Shown piece by piece: positions 41,696 to 49,933 of a stretch of 57,748 nt of DNA. The translations under genes were made by a program, and so were the position numbers. Numbering within the stretch: the stretch's first letter is position 1; each line of letters opens with the position of its first letter. Source of the stretch: Microbacterium paludicola (GTDB taxonomy: Bacteria > Actinomycetota > Actinomycetes > Actinomycetales > Microbacteriaceae); the NCBI RefSeq assembly GCF_015235415.1, contig NZ_JADGLL010000020.1, positions 1 through 57,748 on the forward strand, given 5' to 3'. The notes beneath the pieces are model-generated. The model saw only the letters and a program-made list of their open reading frames with translations. It searched no databases and was not told the DNA's origin.

Positions 41696-43305
41696 TGGTC
41701 CGCTACGTCGCAGTCTTCGAACCGGACGGTCTCTCGAAGCGTGAGCGGCGCGAGCTACGGCGCGAGGTCGCCCGCACAACGAGCCACGCCGAGCAGCCAA
41801 AGCCCAGTCGGCGCGAGCGAGCGTTGCCGGAGCCCGCGGTCCGGGGCGCCTTCGGCCCGGGCCTCGTGCAGGGCGGCTACTGGAATCTCGCGCGCCCCCG
41901 CATCCCGGCTCATCAGGCGACATCGCGTCAGATCTCGGGGATCTACCCGTTCGTCGCGGATGCCGGCCTCGGGCACCGAGGACCGATTCTCGGTGTCGAC
42001 CTCAACGCGGATGCCCTCTGGCACTTCTCGCCGTGGGAGGCATATGCCGACGCGACCGACCGCGGCACGTTCTCGACCAACCTGCTGGTGCTCGGCGCGT
42101 ACCGAGCCGGGAAGTCCGCCACCGTCAAGACGCTCGTGATCCGGTCCCTCGCATTCGGTCATCAGGCGGTGGTCCCCTCCGACCCAAAAGGCGAGTGGGT
42201 CGCCGTCGCGGAGGCGGTGGCGGGCGGGGTGATCATCCGCATCGGTGGTGGGAGCACCGCGCGACTCAACCCCCTCGACCGCGGGCCGCGGCGCGCGGAT
42301 TCCGACGACGAGCAGGACGAGAAGATGGTGCGCCAACGCCGCATCACTACGCTCGTGTCCCTTATCGAGATGGCACTCGGTTCCACGAGGCTCACCGCGG
42401 TCGAGCACGCCGCGATACACGATGCACTCGAGCGCAGCATCCGCTCGACCGGCGACCGCCCCACGCTACGAGCGGTGTACGAGCACCTCGGCGCGATCAT
42501 CGAAGACTCCGGCACCGACTTCCGACTCTCGGACGGCGCGGTTCAGCCGCGTTTCGTTCTGCGCCGCTTCGTCGAGGGCGACCTATCCGGGCTGTTCGAG
42601 GACGAGTCGACCGTCGCGTTCGACACCGACGCGCCCATCGTCGTCGTCGACACGAGCGAGCTGTTCGCGCGAAGCGAGCTGGTCGCACAGCTCACACAGG
42701 TGTGCACGACGGCATGGATCCAGGCGGTCGTCTCCGACCGCTCCGCCAAGCGAACCCGGTACCTGATCCGCGAGGAGGGCTGGCGAGACATGACGTCACT
42801 GAGCGCGCTCCAGATGTTCCAGCAGTGGCTCAAGCTCTCGCGCCACTACGGCATCAGCAATGTCATCATCCTGCACAAGATGGGCGACCTGGATGCGGTG
42901 GGCGACGCCGGCTCGAAGGAGCGCAACCTCGCCTACTCGATCGTCGGAGACATCGAGAACAAGTTCATCTTCCGCGTTAATCACCAGGAGGCGTCTGCGC
43001 TCCGCGAACGCCTCAACATTCCCGCGACGCACGCGGAAGACGCTCGACGCCTGCGCATGGGCGTGTTCCTCGCCTACGTCGGACAGTACGCGTACGCGGT
43101 CGACTGCTTCGCAACCTCGACCCCGTGGGAGTTCGAGCTGTTCGCGACCGACTCTGCCGTGCATCCCGAGCAGGACGTCGACGGGATGCTGACGCCCCTC
43201 GACCTCGATGCGCTCGACCACGTCTGGCCTGAGCCTCCCCTCTCCGACATTGGCATCGGCGGCTGGCTGTCGCCGGCACGGAAGGAGTCCAGTGATGAGC
43301 GTTGA
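41695..43305 (+). CDS. VirB4-like conjugation ATPase
   Basis: 536 residues. A short Arg-rich N-terminus leads into the ATPase domain: GPILGVDLNADALWHFSPWEAY, Walker A GAYRAGKSA, then PSDPKGEWVAVAEAVAG. Later come VVVDTSELFARSELVAQL and LIREEGWRDMTS, equivalent to the VirB4 DEAW box but with Glu-Glu-Gly-Trp, and a C-terminal motif region with NVIILHKMGDLDA and FIFRVNHQEA. It powers assembly or substrate transfer in the T4SS. ATG 41695 overlaps the preceding stop (TGATG). The N-terminal half of a usual VirB4 is supplied by the upstream gene. Confidence 0.87.
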   Translation: MVRYVAVFEPDGLSKRERRELRREVARTTSHAEQPKPSRRERALPEPAVRGAFGPGLVQGGYWNLARPRIPAHQATSRQISGIYPFVADAGLGHRGPILGVDLNADALWHFSPWEAYADATDRGTFSTNLLVLGAYRAGKSATVKTLVIRSLAFGHQAVVPSDPKGEWVAVAEAVAGGVIIRIGGGSTARLNPLDRGPRRADSDDEQDEKMVRQRRITTLVSLIEMALGSTRLTAVEHAAIHDALERSIRSTGDRPTLRAVYEHLGAIIEDSGTDFRLSDGAVQPRFVLRRFVEGDLSGLFEDESTVAFDTDAPIVVVDTSELFARSELVAQLTQVCTTAWIQAVVSDRSAKRTRYLIREEGWRDMTSLSALQMFQQWLKLSRHYGISNVIILHKMGDLDAVGDAGSKERNLAYSIVGDIENKFIFRVNHQEASALRERLNIPATHAEDARRLRMGVFLAYVGQYAYAVDCFATSTPWEFELFATDSAVHPEQDVDGMLTPLDLDALDHVWPEPPLSDIGIGGWLSPARKESSDER

Positions 43306-44581
43306 CATCGCCCTTCGCGTGTACGCGTCGGTCACGGGACCGACCGCGATCTTCACAACGCCCGAGGGGGTGGGCGAGCCGCTCTCCGCCCCCGCGGGCG
43401 AGGACATCCGACAGGTGATCGTGCAGCGTGCTGCCGCCGAGGCGAGGCAGGCAGCCACCGCCGTCGAGCTCGTCACGTTCGGCGATCACGGCGAACACCG
43501 GATACTCATCGATTCGGACGGCGGGATTCACCGGGCCAAGTCGCCCGAGCCGGTTACTGAGATCCCTCGGTTCACCGAAGCCCCAGAGGGAAAGGAGGTG
43601 GGCACCCTGGCTCAGGAGCAGGAGGCGCTCGGACCGGCTGAGGCCCCTGCCCCTGAGCCGCCCGCTCCGGCGCCCCCGACTCGGAGATCCTTCATCGAGG
43701 ATGCCGACACATCGGTACTCTCTCTAGGCGGGCGAGCGCTGCTCGCGAAGATTGGGCTCGGTCCATCGCGCGCCCAGGCTGAGCGGCTCGCCGGCGAGCG
43801 CCTCGTATCGCAGCACTGGGCGGGGTGCCGGACTGCGGCCGTCGTGAACGGCAAAGGCGGCGTCGGCAAGACGATGACGACCGCGATGCTCGCCGCCGTA
43901 TTCGCACGTCATGGCGGCGGAAATGTGCTGGCGTGGGACAACAACGACACGCGCGGCACCCTGGGGTGGCGCACCGAGCAGGGCCTCTACGACACCACGG
44001 TTCGCGACCTGCTGCCCGCCGCATCTCAGCTTCTCGCTCCGACCGCCGAGATCTCGGGCATCGCCCGGTTCGTGCATCATCAGCGGGTCGACCGCTACGA
44101 CGTCCTCCGATCGAATCCCGAGTTGCTCGCCACGCACCAGCGAATCGAACGGACGGAGTTCGACACCCTTATGTCGGTTGCGGCCCGCTATTACCGACTC
44201 GTGTTCTTCGACTCCGGTAACGACGAGTCGGCCGAGCGGTGGCTGCGGATGGTCGACTCGTCGTATCAGCTCGTGATTCCGACGCTCGCCGCCCCCGAGC
44301 CGGCGGAGTCCGCTGCGCTGCTGCTCGACGCACTTCGCGAGCGCGACGAGCGGTCGCGGGATCTCGCGGACAGCGCGATCGTGGTGGTGACCGAGTCGGA
44401 GCCGAGAGGGCCTGCCGCCGCAGAGCGCATCGCGGACGGGTTTCGTGGCACCGTGCGCGAGGTTCTGCGGATCCCGTTCGACCCGGCTCTGAAGTCCGGT
44501 CCCCTGCGGTTCGACAGCCTCCGGCGGGCGACGCAAGACGCTTGGCTGCGCGTCGCGGCCGCCGTCGCGAGCGGGTTCTGA
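43295..44581 (+). CDS. ParA/MinD-like ATPase of the conjugation operon
   Basis: 428 residues from ATG 43295 (GAAGGAG upstream, 11-base overlap with virB4). The N-terminal 100 residues are an unassigned alpha/beta domain, followed by a Pro/Ala/Glu linker. The ATPase part (about 175-428) has the deviant Walker A NGKGGVGKTMTT, LAWDNNDTRGTL (Walker A' region) and the Walker B-like LVFFDSGNDESAE. TcpA/ParA-like ATPases of this kind occur in actinobacterial ICE operons, perhaps to place the transfer complex or partition the element. It is the intact counterpart of the fragment at 1-848, to which it is clearly homologous along both ends. Confidence 0.88.
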   Translation: MSVDIALRVYASVTGPTAIFTTPEGVGEPLSAPAGEDIRQVIVQRAAAEARQAATAVELVTFGDHGEHRILIDSDGGIHRAKSPEPVTEIPRFTEAPEGKEVGTLAQEQEALGPAEAPAPEPPAPAPPTRRSFIEDADTSVLSLGGRALLAKIGLGPSRAQAERLAGERLVSQHWAGCRTAAVVNGKGGVGKTMTTAMLAAVFARHGGGNVLAWDNNDTRGTLGWRTEQGLYDTTVRDLLPAASQLLAPTAEISGIARFVHHQRVDRYDVLRSNPELLATHQRIERTEFDTLMSVAARYYRLVFFDSGNDESAERWLRMVDSSYQLVIPTLAAPEPAESAALLLDALRERDERSRDLADSAIVVVTESEPRGPAAAERIADGFRGTVREVLRIPFDPALKSGPLRFDSLRRATQDAWLRVAAAVASGF

Positions 44582-44592
44582 GGCGACACGGG

Positions 44593-46431
44593 ATGAACGG
44601 AATACTCGGAAAGGCCGTCGCGGTGGCGACTGCTGTCGCCGTCGTCCTCAGCATCGCCTTCGCCGCGCTCACCGAAGCTATCGTCCGCGTCGCATGTGGG
44701 GTGCCGCCAGAGCCAGCATCGTTGTTCTCGGGGCTCTGGCTCGGGATCACCGGCGATCCCGATGGGTATCTACCGATCGCCGGATGCGAGGTTCCTGTTC
44801 TCGCGATCCGACTCGTCGACCTCGTCGTTGTCTTCCTCGTCGTGGGTTTGGCCACGTGGGCGTGGGTCACGTACCGCCGCTATCGCCAGTCGGACCAATC
44901 GTTCATCGCCGACCTCCGGAGCCGTCCCGGTTTCGCCGAGGCATCGGAGATCCGCAAGCACCTCTCAGCGAAGGCGGTGCTGAAGCGAGCGAGGCAACTC
45001 CGGCCCGACATCAGCCAGCCCCGCGCCACCGATGTGGGCTGGCGGGTCGGAAGCTCCCGCGGGATGGACGTCTTCGTGTCCATCGAGGACTCTGTCGCAC
45101 TCGAGGGCCCGCCGCGCTCGGGAAAGGGATACCGCGTACTGATCTCGGCGATCCTCGACTGGTCGGGGCCGCTCATCACGACGTCGACCACGAACGACAA
45201 CCTCACCGCGACGCTCCGGATGCGCGAGCGCCGCGGGCAGGTGCACGTGTTCGACCCGCAGGGACTCTCCGGCGCGCGGCATCCGCTTCGCGTCTCTCCG
45301 ATCGCAGGGTGCGAGGACCCGCTGGTCGCCATGCAACGCGGCGCCGCGATCATCACCGGCACCGCGCTCGGTGCCTCGAACACCAATGGCGAGTGGGCAC
45401 AGGCATCCGGGGTCGTCCTCGGGCGCCTTCTGCACGCGGCGGCCGTCGGCAACTGCTCGATCGAAGACCTCTACAACTGGGGCACAAGTCCGATCCTCGC
45501 GCGCAGGTCAGCTGTCTCGATCCTCCGTTCGGACGGCGCCCCTGGCTGGGGCGACAACCTCGAAGCGACCCTCGCTTCGGACGACAAGCTCGTCTCGTCG
45601 ATATGGTTCGGCGTACAGGGCGCCGTCGCACCGCTCGCCGTCCCGAAGATCCGCGATGCACTCATGCCACGGCCTGGAGAGCCGGTCTTCGATCCGCGCG
45701 CGTTCCTCGACGGCTCGAACACGCTCTACCTGATCGGGTCGGCTTCGGGAGCATCGGCGATGGGCGGTTTCCTCGGCGCGATGCTCGACGACATCGTCGA
45801 GGTCGCGCGCATTCGCGCCCTGGCATCGCCGGGGTCTCGGTTGCAGCATCCGCTCGGGCTGATCCTGGACGAGATCGTCAACATGTTCCGGTGGGGCAAC
45901 CTCCCGCGGATCATGGCGGACGGCGGTGGCCGCGGGATCTGCACGTTCGTCGTGCTGCAGGCGCTCTCGCAGGCAGAGACGTCATGGTCGCGTGCCGAGG
46001 CCGACACAATCTGGGCGGCCGCGACGGCGAAGGTGTTGCTCGGCGGCGCCTCGCACGTGAACCACCTACGCGATGTCGAGGCCCTGCTCGGAACTCGGCA
46101 GACGCGACGGACTCAGCGATCGTGGTCGACGCGAGAAGCAGGGCACTCCACGAGCGAACACCACGAACGACTCGCACTCATGTCAGTCGACGAGATCCGA
46201 CGGATGCCGCAGAACGTCGGTCTGCTGGCCTACCGCAACCGGCGCGGTGTACTGCTCGACCTCAGCGGGTGGGACGAGCGGCGCGATGCGCGCGACATCC
46301 AGGCGGGGAAGCGGTCCACCGAGGCCGAGCAACAGGGAGTCTTCGCGGAGGCGAGGAACCCAATTCCCAGCCCGGAACGTGTACCGGCCCCCGAACCGGA
46401 GGCGGATCCGGAGGCGGTGAGCGAGCCGTGA
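44593..46431 (+). CDS. TraG/VirD4-type coupling protein
   Basis: 612 residues. Two N-terminal membrane helices (about 8-30 and 70-93) are followed by the ATPase. Walker A is GPPRSGKG, the helix after it leads to TTSTTNDNLTATLRMRERRGQVHVFDPQG, Walker B is GLILDEIVNMF, and the downstream Gln motif stands in FVVLQALSQAE. The C-terminal tail (about 570-612) is Pro/Glu-rich, typical for contact with relaxosome proteins. It is the hexameric DNA pump linking the relaxase-DNA complex to the channel. ATG 44593 has GGGATG spacing 9 bases after the ParA-like stop. No relaxase gene is in the window. Confidence 0.9.
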   Translation: MNGILGKAVAVATAVAVVLSIAFAALTEAIVRVACGVPPEPASLFSGLWLGITGDPDGYLPIAGCEVPVLAIRLVDLVVVFLVVGLATWAWVTYRRYRQSDQSFIADLRSRPGFAEASEIRKHLSAKAVLKRARQLRPDISQPRATDVGWRVGSSRGMDVFVSIEDSVALEGPPRSGKGYRVLISAILDWSGPLITTSTTNDNLTATLRMRERRGQVHVFDPQGLSGARHPLRVSPIAGCEDPLVAMQRGAAIITGTALGASNTNGEWAQASGVVLGRLLHAAAVGNCSIEDLYNWGTSPILARRSAVSILRSDGAPGWGDNLEATLASDDKLVSSIWFGVQGAVAPLAVPKIRDALMPRPGEPVFDPRAFLDGSNTLYLIGSASGASAMGGFLGAMLDDIVEVARIRALASPGSRLQHPLGLILDEIVNMFRWGNLPRIMADGGGRGICTFVVLQALSQAETSWSRAEADTIWAAATAKVLLGGASHVNHLRDVEALLGTRQTRRTQRSWSTREAGHSTSEHHERLALMSVDEIRRMPQNVGLLAYRNRRGVLLDLSGWDERRDARDIQAGKRSTEAEQQGVFAEARNPIPSPERVPAPEPEADPEAVSEP

Positions 46432-46820
46432 GCAATCGCCGGAAGACCGGCGCCCGCAACTCGTACCGGGCCGACTTCCTCCGCTCGCCCGCGTGGTTCG
46501 CGCGACGCGCGCGCTGGTTCCGCAGGCAGGAGCGGATGCGCCGGTCGCTACTCTGCGCGGGATGCGGACACCCCGCGACCCCCGAACAGCTCGAGCTGCA
46601 CCACCTCGACTACGCGGGCGTTCGCTTCGCGAGCGGCGCGTGGCGGGCGTTCGAGCGTCACGACGACCTCGTGCCGTTGCATCCGTACTGCCACGACCTT
46701 CTCCACCGACTCATCGACCGCGACCGCGTGCTCGCCTATCACCGGGCCCGTCGCGTCGCATCGGCGATCGCGCTGGAGCGCCTCAGGATCAAGCTGCAGA
46801 ACAGGGAGGCGACCTCGTGA
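46428..46820 (+). CDS. HNH/zinc-finger nuclease-like protein
   Basis: 130 residues from GTG 46428, which overlaps the traG stop (GTGA). It is Arg-rich at the N-terminus (RADFLRSPAWFARRARWFRRQERM). It contains CAGCG, then LELHHLDYAG and DDLVPLHPYCHDLLHRLID, matching the HNH pattern of His-His-Asp/Tyr, an acidic residue and Cys-His...His, with the four-Cys/His zinc site. Such small HNH proteins are frequent between coupling protein and SSB genes in actinobacterial ICEs; nicking or DNA processing is possible but unproven. Confidence 0.75.
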   Translation: MSNRRKTGARNSYRADFLRSPAWFARRARWFRRQERMRRSLLCAGCGHPATPEQLELHHLDYAGVRFASGAWRAFERHDDLVPLHPYCHDLLHRLIDRDRVLAYHRARRVASAIALERLRIKLQNREATS

Positions 46821-47326
46821 GCGCGTTCGATCCCGGGGACATCGAGGGCCTCATCGCCGCAGAGCTCGCAGGGCTTCCGCGGCTCGGGCACGGCACTGAT
46901 CCTCTCGGCTCACACCCGGTCGACTGGCGGCACCTGCCGCCGGAGCAGGTCGGTGTCGAGTGGACGGCGCTGCGCGAGTGGGTCGAATGGTTCACGGTGC
47001 GCTACACCGTGCCGGTCAGTGTGGTTCCCGACTGTTGGTGGAAGCACGGCGCGCTCGTCGAGGAACTCTCCGCCCTCCACGTCGCGCACCTTGCGGCCTT
47101 CGACGACAGCGACAGCGGCTTCGGGCCGATCGGATGGCACGAACGCCTCGCGCTCGCCCGCCCCCGCCTTCAGAACGCCGGGGCCGGATGCGCGAGCGGT
47201 CACTTCGAACTCAAGCCCCGCTCGTGGGATGCCGCGACCGACGAAGCGGAATGGGACGCGTGGATCACCGAGACCCACGCCGGCCGAGACACCGCCGTGT
47301 CTCATCAAGGAAAGGAAGCAGGATGA
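46817..47326 (+). CDS. DUF4913-like ICE protein
   Basis: 169 residues from GTG 46817, overlapping the previous stop. The core VEWTALREWVEWFTVRYTVPVSVVPDCWWKHGALVEELSALHVAHLAAFD has the DUF4913 pattern of Trp-Val...Trp...Cys-Trp-Trp/Tyr-His...Leu-Ser-Ala-Leu. A second part holds WHERLALARPRLQNAGAGC. DUF4913 proteins are found almost only in actinobacterial mobile elements and have no known activity. The gene is between the HNH gene and ssb and is tightly coupled to both. Confidence 0.72.
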   Translation: MSAFDPGDIEGLIAAELAGLPRLGHGTDPLGSHPVDWRHLPPEQVGVEWTALREWVEWFTVRYTVPVSVVPDCWWKHGALVEELSALHVAHLAAFDDSDSGFGPIGWHERLALARPRLQNAGAGCASGHFELKPRSWDAATDEAEWDAWITETHAGRDTAVSHQGKEAG

Positions 47327-47769
47327 CGACCAAGATCCCGGTCACCATCGAGGGCAACCTCACGGGTGACCCCGAGCATGGCGCAGGCGAGTCGGGCAAC
47401 GAGTACGCCCGGTTCACCGTCGCCGTCAACGACCGTCGCCTCAACGAGACGACGAACCGGTGGGAGGACGCGGGCACGGTGTTCCACCGCGTCGTCGTGT
47501 TCAATCAGCAGTCCCGGCACGTCGCCAATTCGCTCCGCAAGGGCGACTCGGTGATCGTCGCCGGCGACCTCCGCTTCGGCACCTACACCGACAAGGAGAC
47601 GGGCCAGGCCCGCGAAACTCGCGACATCATCGCCGACAACGTCGGCGCATCGCTCAAGTTCGCGAGCGTTGCGGTCGACCGGGTCCCAAAAGCCACGAGC
47701 CCCGCGGCTGACGCCTCGGGGCCTGTGGCGGCGCCGGTCTCGCATACCGGCGCCGGAGTTGCTCGCTGA
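47323..47769 (+). CDS. ssb: Single-stranded DNA-binding protein of the ICE
   Basis: 148 residues with AAGGAAAGGAAG before ATG 47323, the strongest ribosome site in the operon. The OB-fold runs to about residue 110: IPVTIEGNLTGDPE, ARFTVAVNDRR, FHRVVVFNQQSRHVANSLRKGDSVIVAGDLRFGTY. The C-terminus is short and lacks the acidic Asp-Asp-Ile-Pro-Phe tip of chromosomal SSB, so it would not recruit the usual partners. It probably coats transferred single strands. It is the last gene of the operon; a strong hairpin follows. Confidence 0.9.
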   Translation: MTTKIPVTIEGNLTGDPEHGAGESGNEYARFTVAVNDRRLNETTNRWEDAGTVFHRVVVFNQQSRHVANSLRKGDSVIVAGDLRFGTYTDKETGQARETRDIIADNVGASLKFASVAVDRVPKATSPAADASGPVAAPVSHTGAGVAR

Positions 47770-47782
47770 GCCGAACTGACTC

Positions 47783-47818
47783 GAGCGGGACGAGAGTCAG
47801 CGTACTCTCGTCCCGCTC
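47783..47818 (+). terminator. Perfect 15-bp stem hairpin ending the transfer operon
   Basis: GAGCGGGACGAGAGT (47783-47797) and ACTCTCGTCCCGCTC (47804-47818) are perfectly complementary, with loop CAGCGT. It lies 13 bases after the ssb stop and marks the border between transfer genes and metal-resistance cargo. Confidence 0.9.
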
Positions 47819-47884
47819 TGAACCCGCCACTGGTTATCGCTCTCAAGAAGGTCTTGTCACTAGAACTCATCGCAGATGAGCGTC

Positions 47885-47906
47885 ATCATCGTCACATGAC
47901 GATGAT
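47885..47906. promoter_or_regulatory. ArsR-type operator overlapping the arsR start codon
   Basis: Arms ATCATCGTCA (47885-47894) and TGACGATGAT (47897-47906) are perfectly complementary around a 2-base centre. The geometry (10-2-10) is close to the 12-2-12 operators of SmtB/ArsR metal sensors. The ATG at 47896 sits at its centre, so a bound repressor would block both promoter and start. Confidence 0.75.
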
Positions 47907-48279
47907 CGATGTCGAGCCGCCTCGGTTGGACGAAGAGGCAACCGCGGTTTATGCGCACCTGTTCCAAGCGCTCGGGGAGCCCGCCCGGCTGGCGGTCCTG
48001 CAGCACCTCGCGCGAGGCGAGCACCGCGTGCGCGATCTGGTCGATCACATTGGGCTGGCGCAGTCGACCGTCAGCAAGCACCTGAGCTTCCTGTTGGAAT
48101 GCCGCCTCGTCGACGTACGCCCGGACGGCCGATCGTCCTGGTACTCGCTTTCAGAGCCAGCGGCGATCTCACATCTGATCGCTGCGGCCGAAGACTTGCT
48201 CGAAACGACGGGAACCAAAGCGGAGTTGTGCGCGCACCTGCGCCGCCGGAACCCGGCTGATGCGGAAGATGATCTCTGA
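47896..48279 (+). CDS. ArsR/SmtB-family metal-responsive repressor of the czcD gene
   Basis: 127 residues from ATG 47896; a TTG at 47854 and an ATG at 47902 are alternatives. The winged helix shows LFQALGEPARLAVLQHLARGEHRVRDLVDHIGLAQSTVSKHLSFLLECRLV with a wing (RPDGRSSWYSL). One Cys in the recognition helix (LLEC) and one in the C-terminal helix (ELCAHLRR) with nearby His may bind metal; the full ligand set is not obvious. It overlaps the CDF transporter gene (TGATG) and is thus its local repressor. The palindrome at its start is the probable operator. Confidence 0.85.
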   Translation: MTMIDVEPPRLDEEATAVYAHLFQALGEPARLAVLQHLARGEHRVRDLVDHIGLAQSTVSKHLSFLLECRLVDVRPDGRSSWYSLSEPAAISHLIAAAEDLLETTGTKAELCAHLRRRNPADAEDDL

Positions 48280-49223
48280 TGGGCGCGGGACACGACCACG
48301 GACCGACCGCAGCGGAGAGCGCGGGACGCCCGGGCGACCACCGCCGGAAGCTCTGGACGGCGTTCGGCATCACCGCGTTCATCGTGGTCGCACAGGCCGT
48401 CGGGTCGATCGTCACAGGCAGCCTGGCGTTGCTCACGGACACCGCCCATGCGCTGACCGACGCGTCCGGCTTGCTGGTGGCCCTCGTCGCGGCGACCTTG
48501 ATGTTGCGGCCCGCGACATCCACGCGCACCTGGGGGTTCCGACGCATCGAGGTGATGGCGGCGCTCGGCCAGGCCACCCTCTTGCTGGGTGTCGGGCTGT
48601 ACACCGCGATCGAAGGCGTCAAGCGCCTATTCGAGCCCCCGGAGGTCCCCGCCACTGAGCTGCTTGTGTTCGGCATCGTCGGGCTGACAGCGAACATTGT
48701 CGCGATCCTCATCCTCTCGTCGAGCCGCGGGGCGAACTTCAACATGCGCGCCGCGTTCCTGGAGGTCCTCAATGACGCGCTTGGCTCCCTCGGAGTGATC
48801 GTCGCGGCGATCGTGATCGTCACCACCGGCTTCCAACGGGCCGACGCCCTCGCCGGCCTGTTCATCGCGGCGCTGATCGTGCCACGTGCATTGACCTTGA
48901 TGCGCGAGACAGCCGGCGTGCTGATGGAGTTCACCCCCAAAGGCCTCGACCTGGAAAAGGTGCGTGAGCATATCCTCGAGCTTGATCACGTCAAAGATGT
49001 CCATGACGTGCATGCCTCGACGGTCGCGACCGGACTGCCGACGCTCACAGCGCACGTTGTCGTCGAAGACACTTGCTTCACCGACGGGCACGCCGCCGAG
49101 GTGCTCCGGGAGGTCAAGGCGTGCGTTGCGGAGCACTTCGAGGTGTCGGTGCCCCACTCGACATTCCAGATCGAGACCGAACACATCAGCGACTATGAAG
49201 CCGACACGATCAAGCACGCGTGA
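48279..49223 (+). CDS. CzcD-like cation diffusion facilitator
   Basis: 314 residues. A His-containing N-terminus (GHDHG) is followed by six membrane helices (about 25-205) and a cytoplasmic domain (about 215-314). The helix-2 metal site is DTAHALTD (His and Asp). In helix 5 the usual His-x-x-x-Asp is Glu-Val-Leu-Asn-Asp (FLEVLNDALGS), a change at a selectivity position. It should export Zn2+, Co2+ or Cd2+ by proton antiport. Regulated by the ArsR gene it overlaps. Confidence 0.88.
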   Translation: MGAGHDHGPTAAESAGRPGDHRRKLWTAFGITAFIVVAQAVGSIVTGSLALLTDTAHALTDASGLLVALVAATLMLRPATSTRTWGFRRIEVMAALGQATLLLGVGLYTAIEGVKRLFEPPEVPATELLVFGIVGLTANIVAILILSSSRGANFNMRAAFLEVLNDALGSLGVIVAAIVIVTTGFQRADALAGLFIAALIVPRALTLMRETAGVLMEFTPKGLDLEKVREHILELDHVKDVHDVHASTVATGLPTLTAHVVVEDTCFTDGHAAEVLREVKACVAEHFEVSVPHSTFQIETEHISDYEADTIKHA

Positions 49224-49295
49224 GCACCGCATCGAGCGGGCTGGACGCCATCGGTTCCCGGGTGATCCAAAGACCGCCGTTCTATAGTGAGCGGG

Positions 49296-49727
49296 ATGTC
49301 TCGGCCCGCCCCGCCCCGCCTCAGTGCGGTTCTGAGTGAGCGGCTCACGATAACGAGAATCATCACGAGCGTCGTGCTGGTTTTGCTGCTGTTGCTCGGT
49401 GCGTGGGGTGCGACCCATCTCGACCCCGAGACTGCGCCAGACAATGCGGCGACGGAAGTCGCGGCTGAGGCATCCGTCATTGCGGTGGAAGATGCGGCGG
49501 TTGTGGCGGATGCGAGCGGCACCGCTGGTTTCGGCCTCGCCGCTTGCCTACTCGGGGCGTTCTGCGGCCTGCTGCTCGTCTTGTCCTTCCTTCGGTTCCG
49601 CGGCAGGCACCTGCCCGGGGTGTTGGCAGTCGGATCCCGACGCGTCTGGAGACGCCCGATGAGGCCTGCCGTGGCGCGTCAACGTACGACGTTGACACTT
49701 TCTGAGCTGTCCGTCTCTCGGACCTGA
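49296..49727 (+). CDS. Small two-helix membrane protein, copy A (paired with 57178-57600)
   Basis: 143 residues from ATG 49296; a GTG three codons upstream is possible. Two membrane helices flank an acidic external loop: TITRIITSVVLVLLLLLGAWGATHL (about 20-42), then ETAPDNAATEVAAEASV, then CLLGAFCGLLLVLSFLRFRG (about 82-102). It ends in a basic tail ending LSVSRT. The second helix and tail match the protein at 57178-57600. TATAGT 7 bases before the ATG suggests a leaderless transcript. No family is recognised; a role in the metal response is inferred only from place. Confidence 0.7.
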   Translation: MSRPAPPRLSAVLSERLTITRIITSVVLVLLLLLGAWGATHLDPETAPDNAATEVAAEASVIAVEDAAVVADASGTAGFGLAACLLGAFCGLLLVLSFLRFRGRHLPGVLAVGSRRVWRRPMRPAVARQRTTLTLSELSVSRT

Positions 49728-49734
49728 CTCACGG

Positions 49735-49753
49735 CACCGCCTGAGGGGCGGTG
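49735..49753 (+). terminator. Short hairpin after the small membrane protein gene
   Basis: CACCGCC and GGCGGTG arms (7 bp) with a 5-base loop, 7 bases after the stop. No T-run. Confidence 0.55.
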
Positions 49754-49825
49754 ATCCGGCGCGCCCTGCGGAGGGGCACGTCGGTGCTGACGTGTCGTGA
49801 GTTCTGGATGCTTGGGAGCCCTGTT

Positions 49826-49933
49826 GTGAAAGCCTCTCAGAAGGCTGGTCTGATCGCCGCCGCCGTATTGGTGGTGTGCCTCGCCGTCGCGTTGGTCTGG
49901 TCCTTCGTCGCTGTGATCCTCCTGATCGTATGA
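49826..49933 (+). CDS. Single-span micro-protein upstream of the CzcO-like gene
   Basis: 35 residues from GTG 49826 with GGGAG at proper distance; a longer frame could begin at GTG 49751. After KASQKAG it is almost entirely one membrane helix (LIAAAVLVVCLAVALVWSFVAVILLIV). The stop overlaps the start of the flavoprotein gene as ATGA, which supports real translation. It may anchor or assist that enzyme at the membrane. No family is known to me. Confidence 0.5.
   Translation: MKASQKAGLIAAAVLVVCLAVALVWSFVAVILLIV

Noticed and set aside
44694..46820. Long plus-strand frame overlapping the whole coupling protein
   Set aside because: Only its last 131 codons (from GTG 46428) form a real gene, the HNH-like protein. 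The rest is Arg/Pro-rich shadow of traG.
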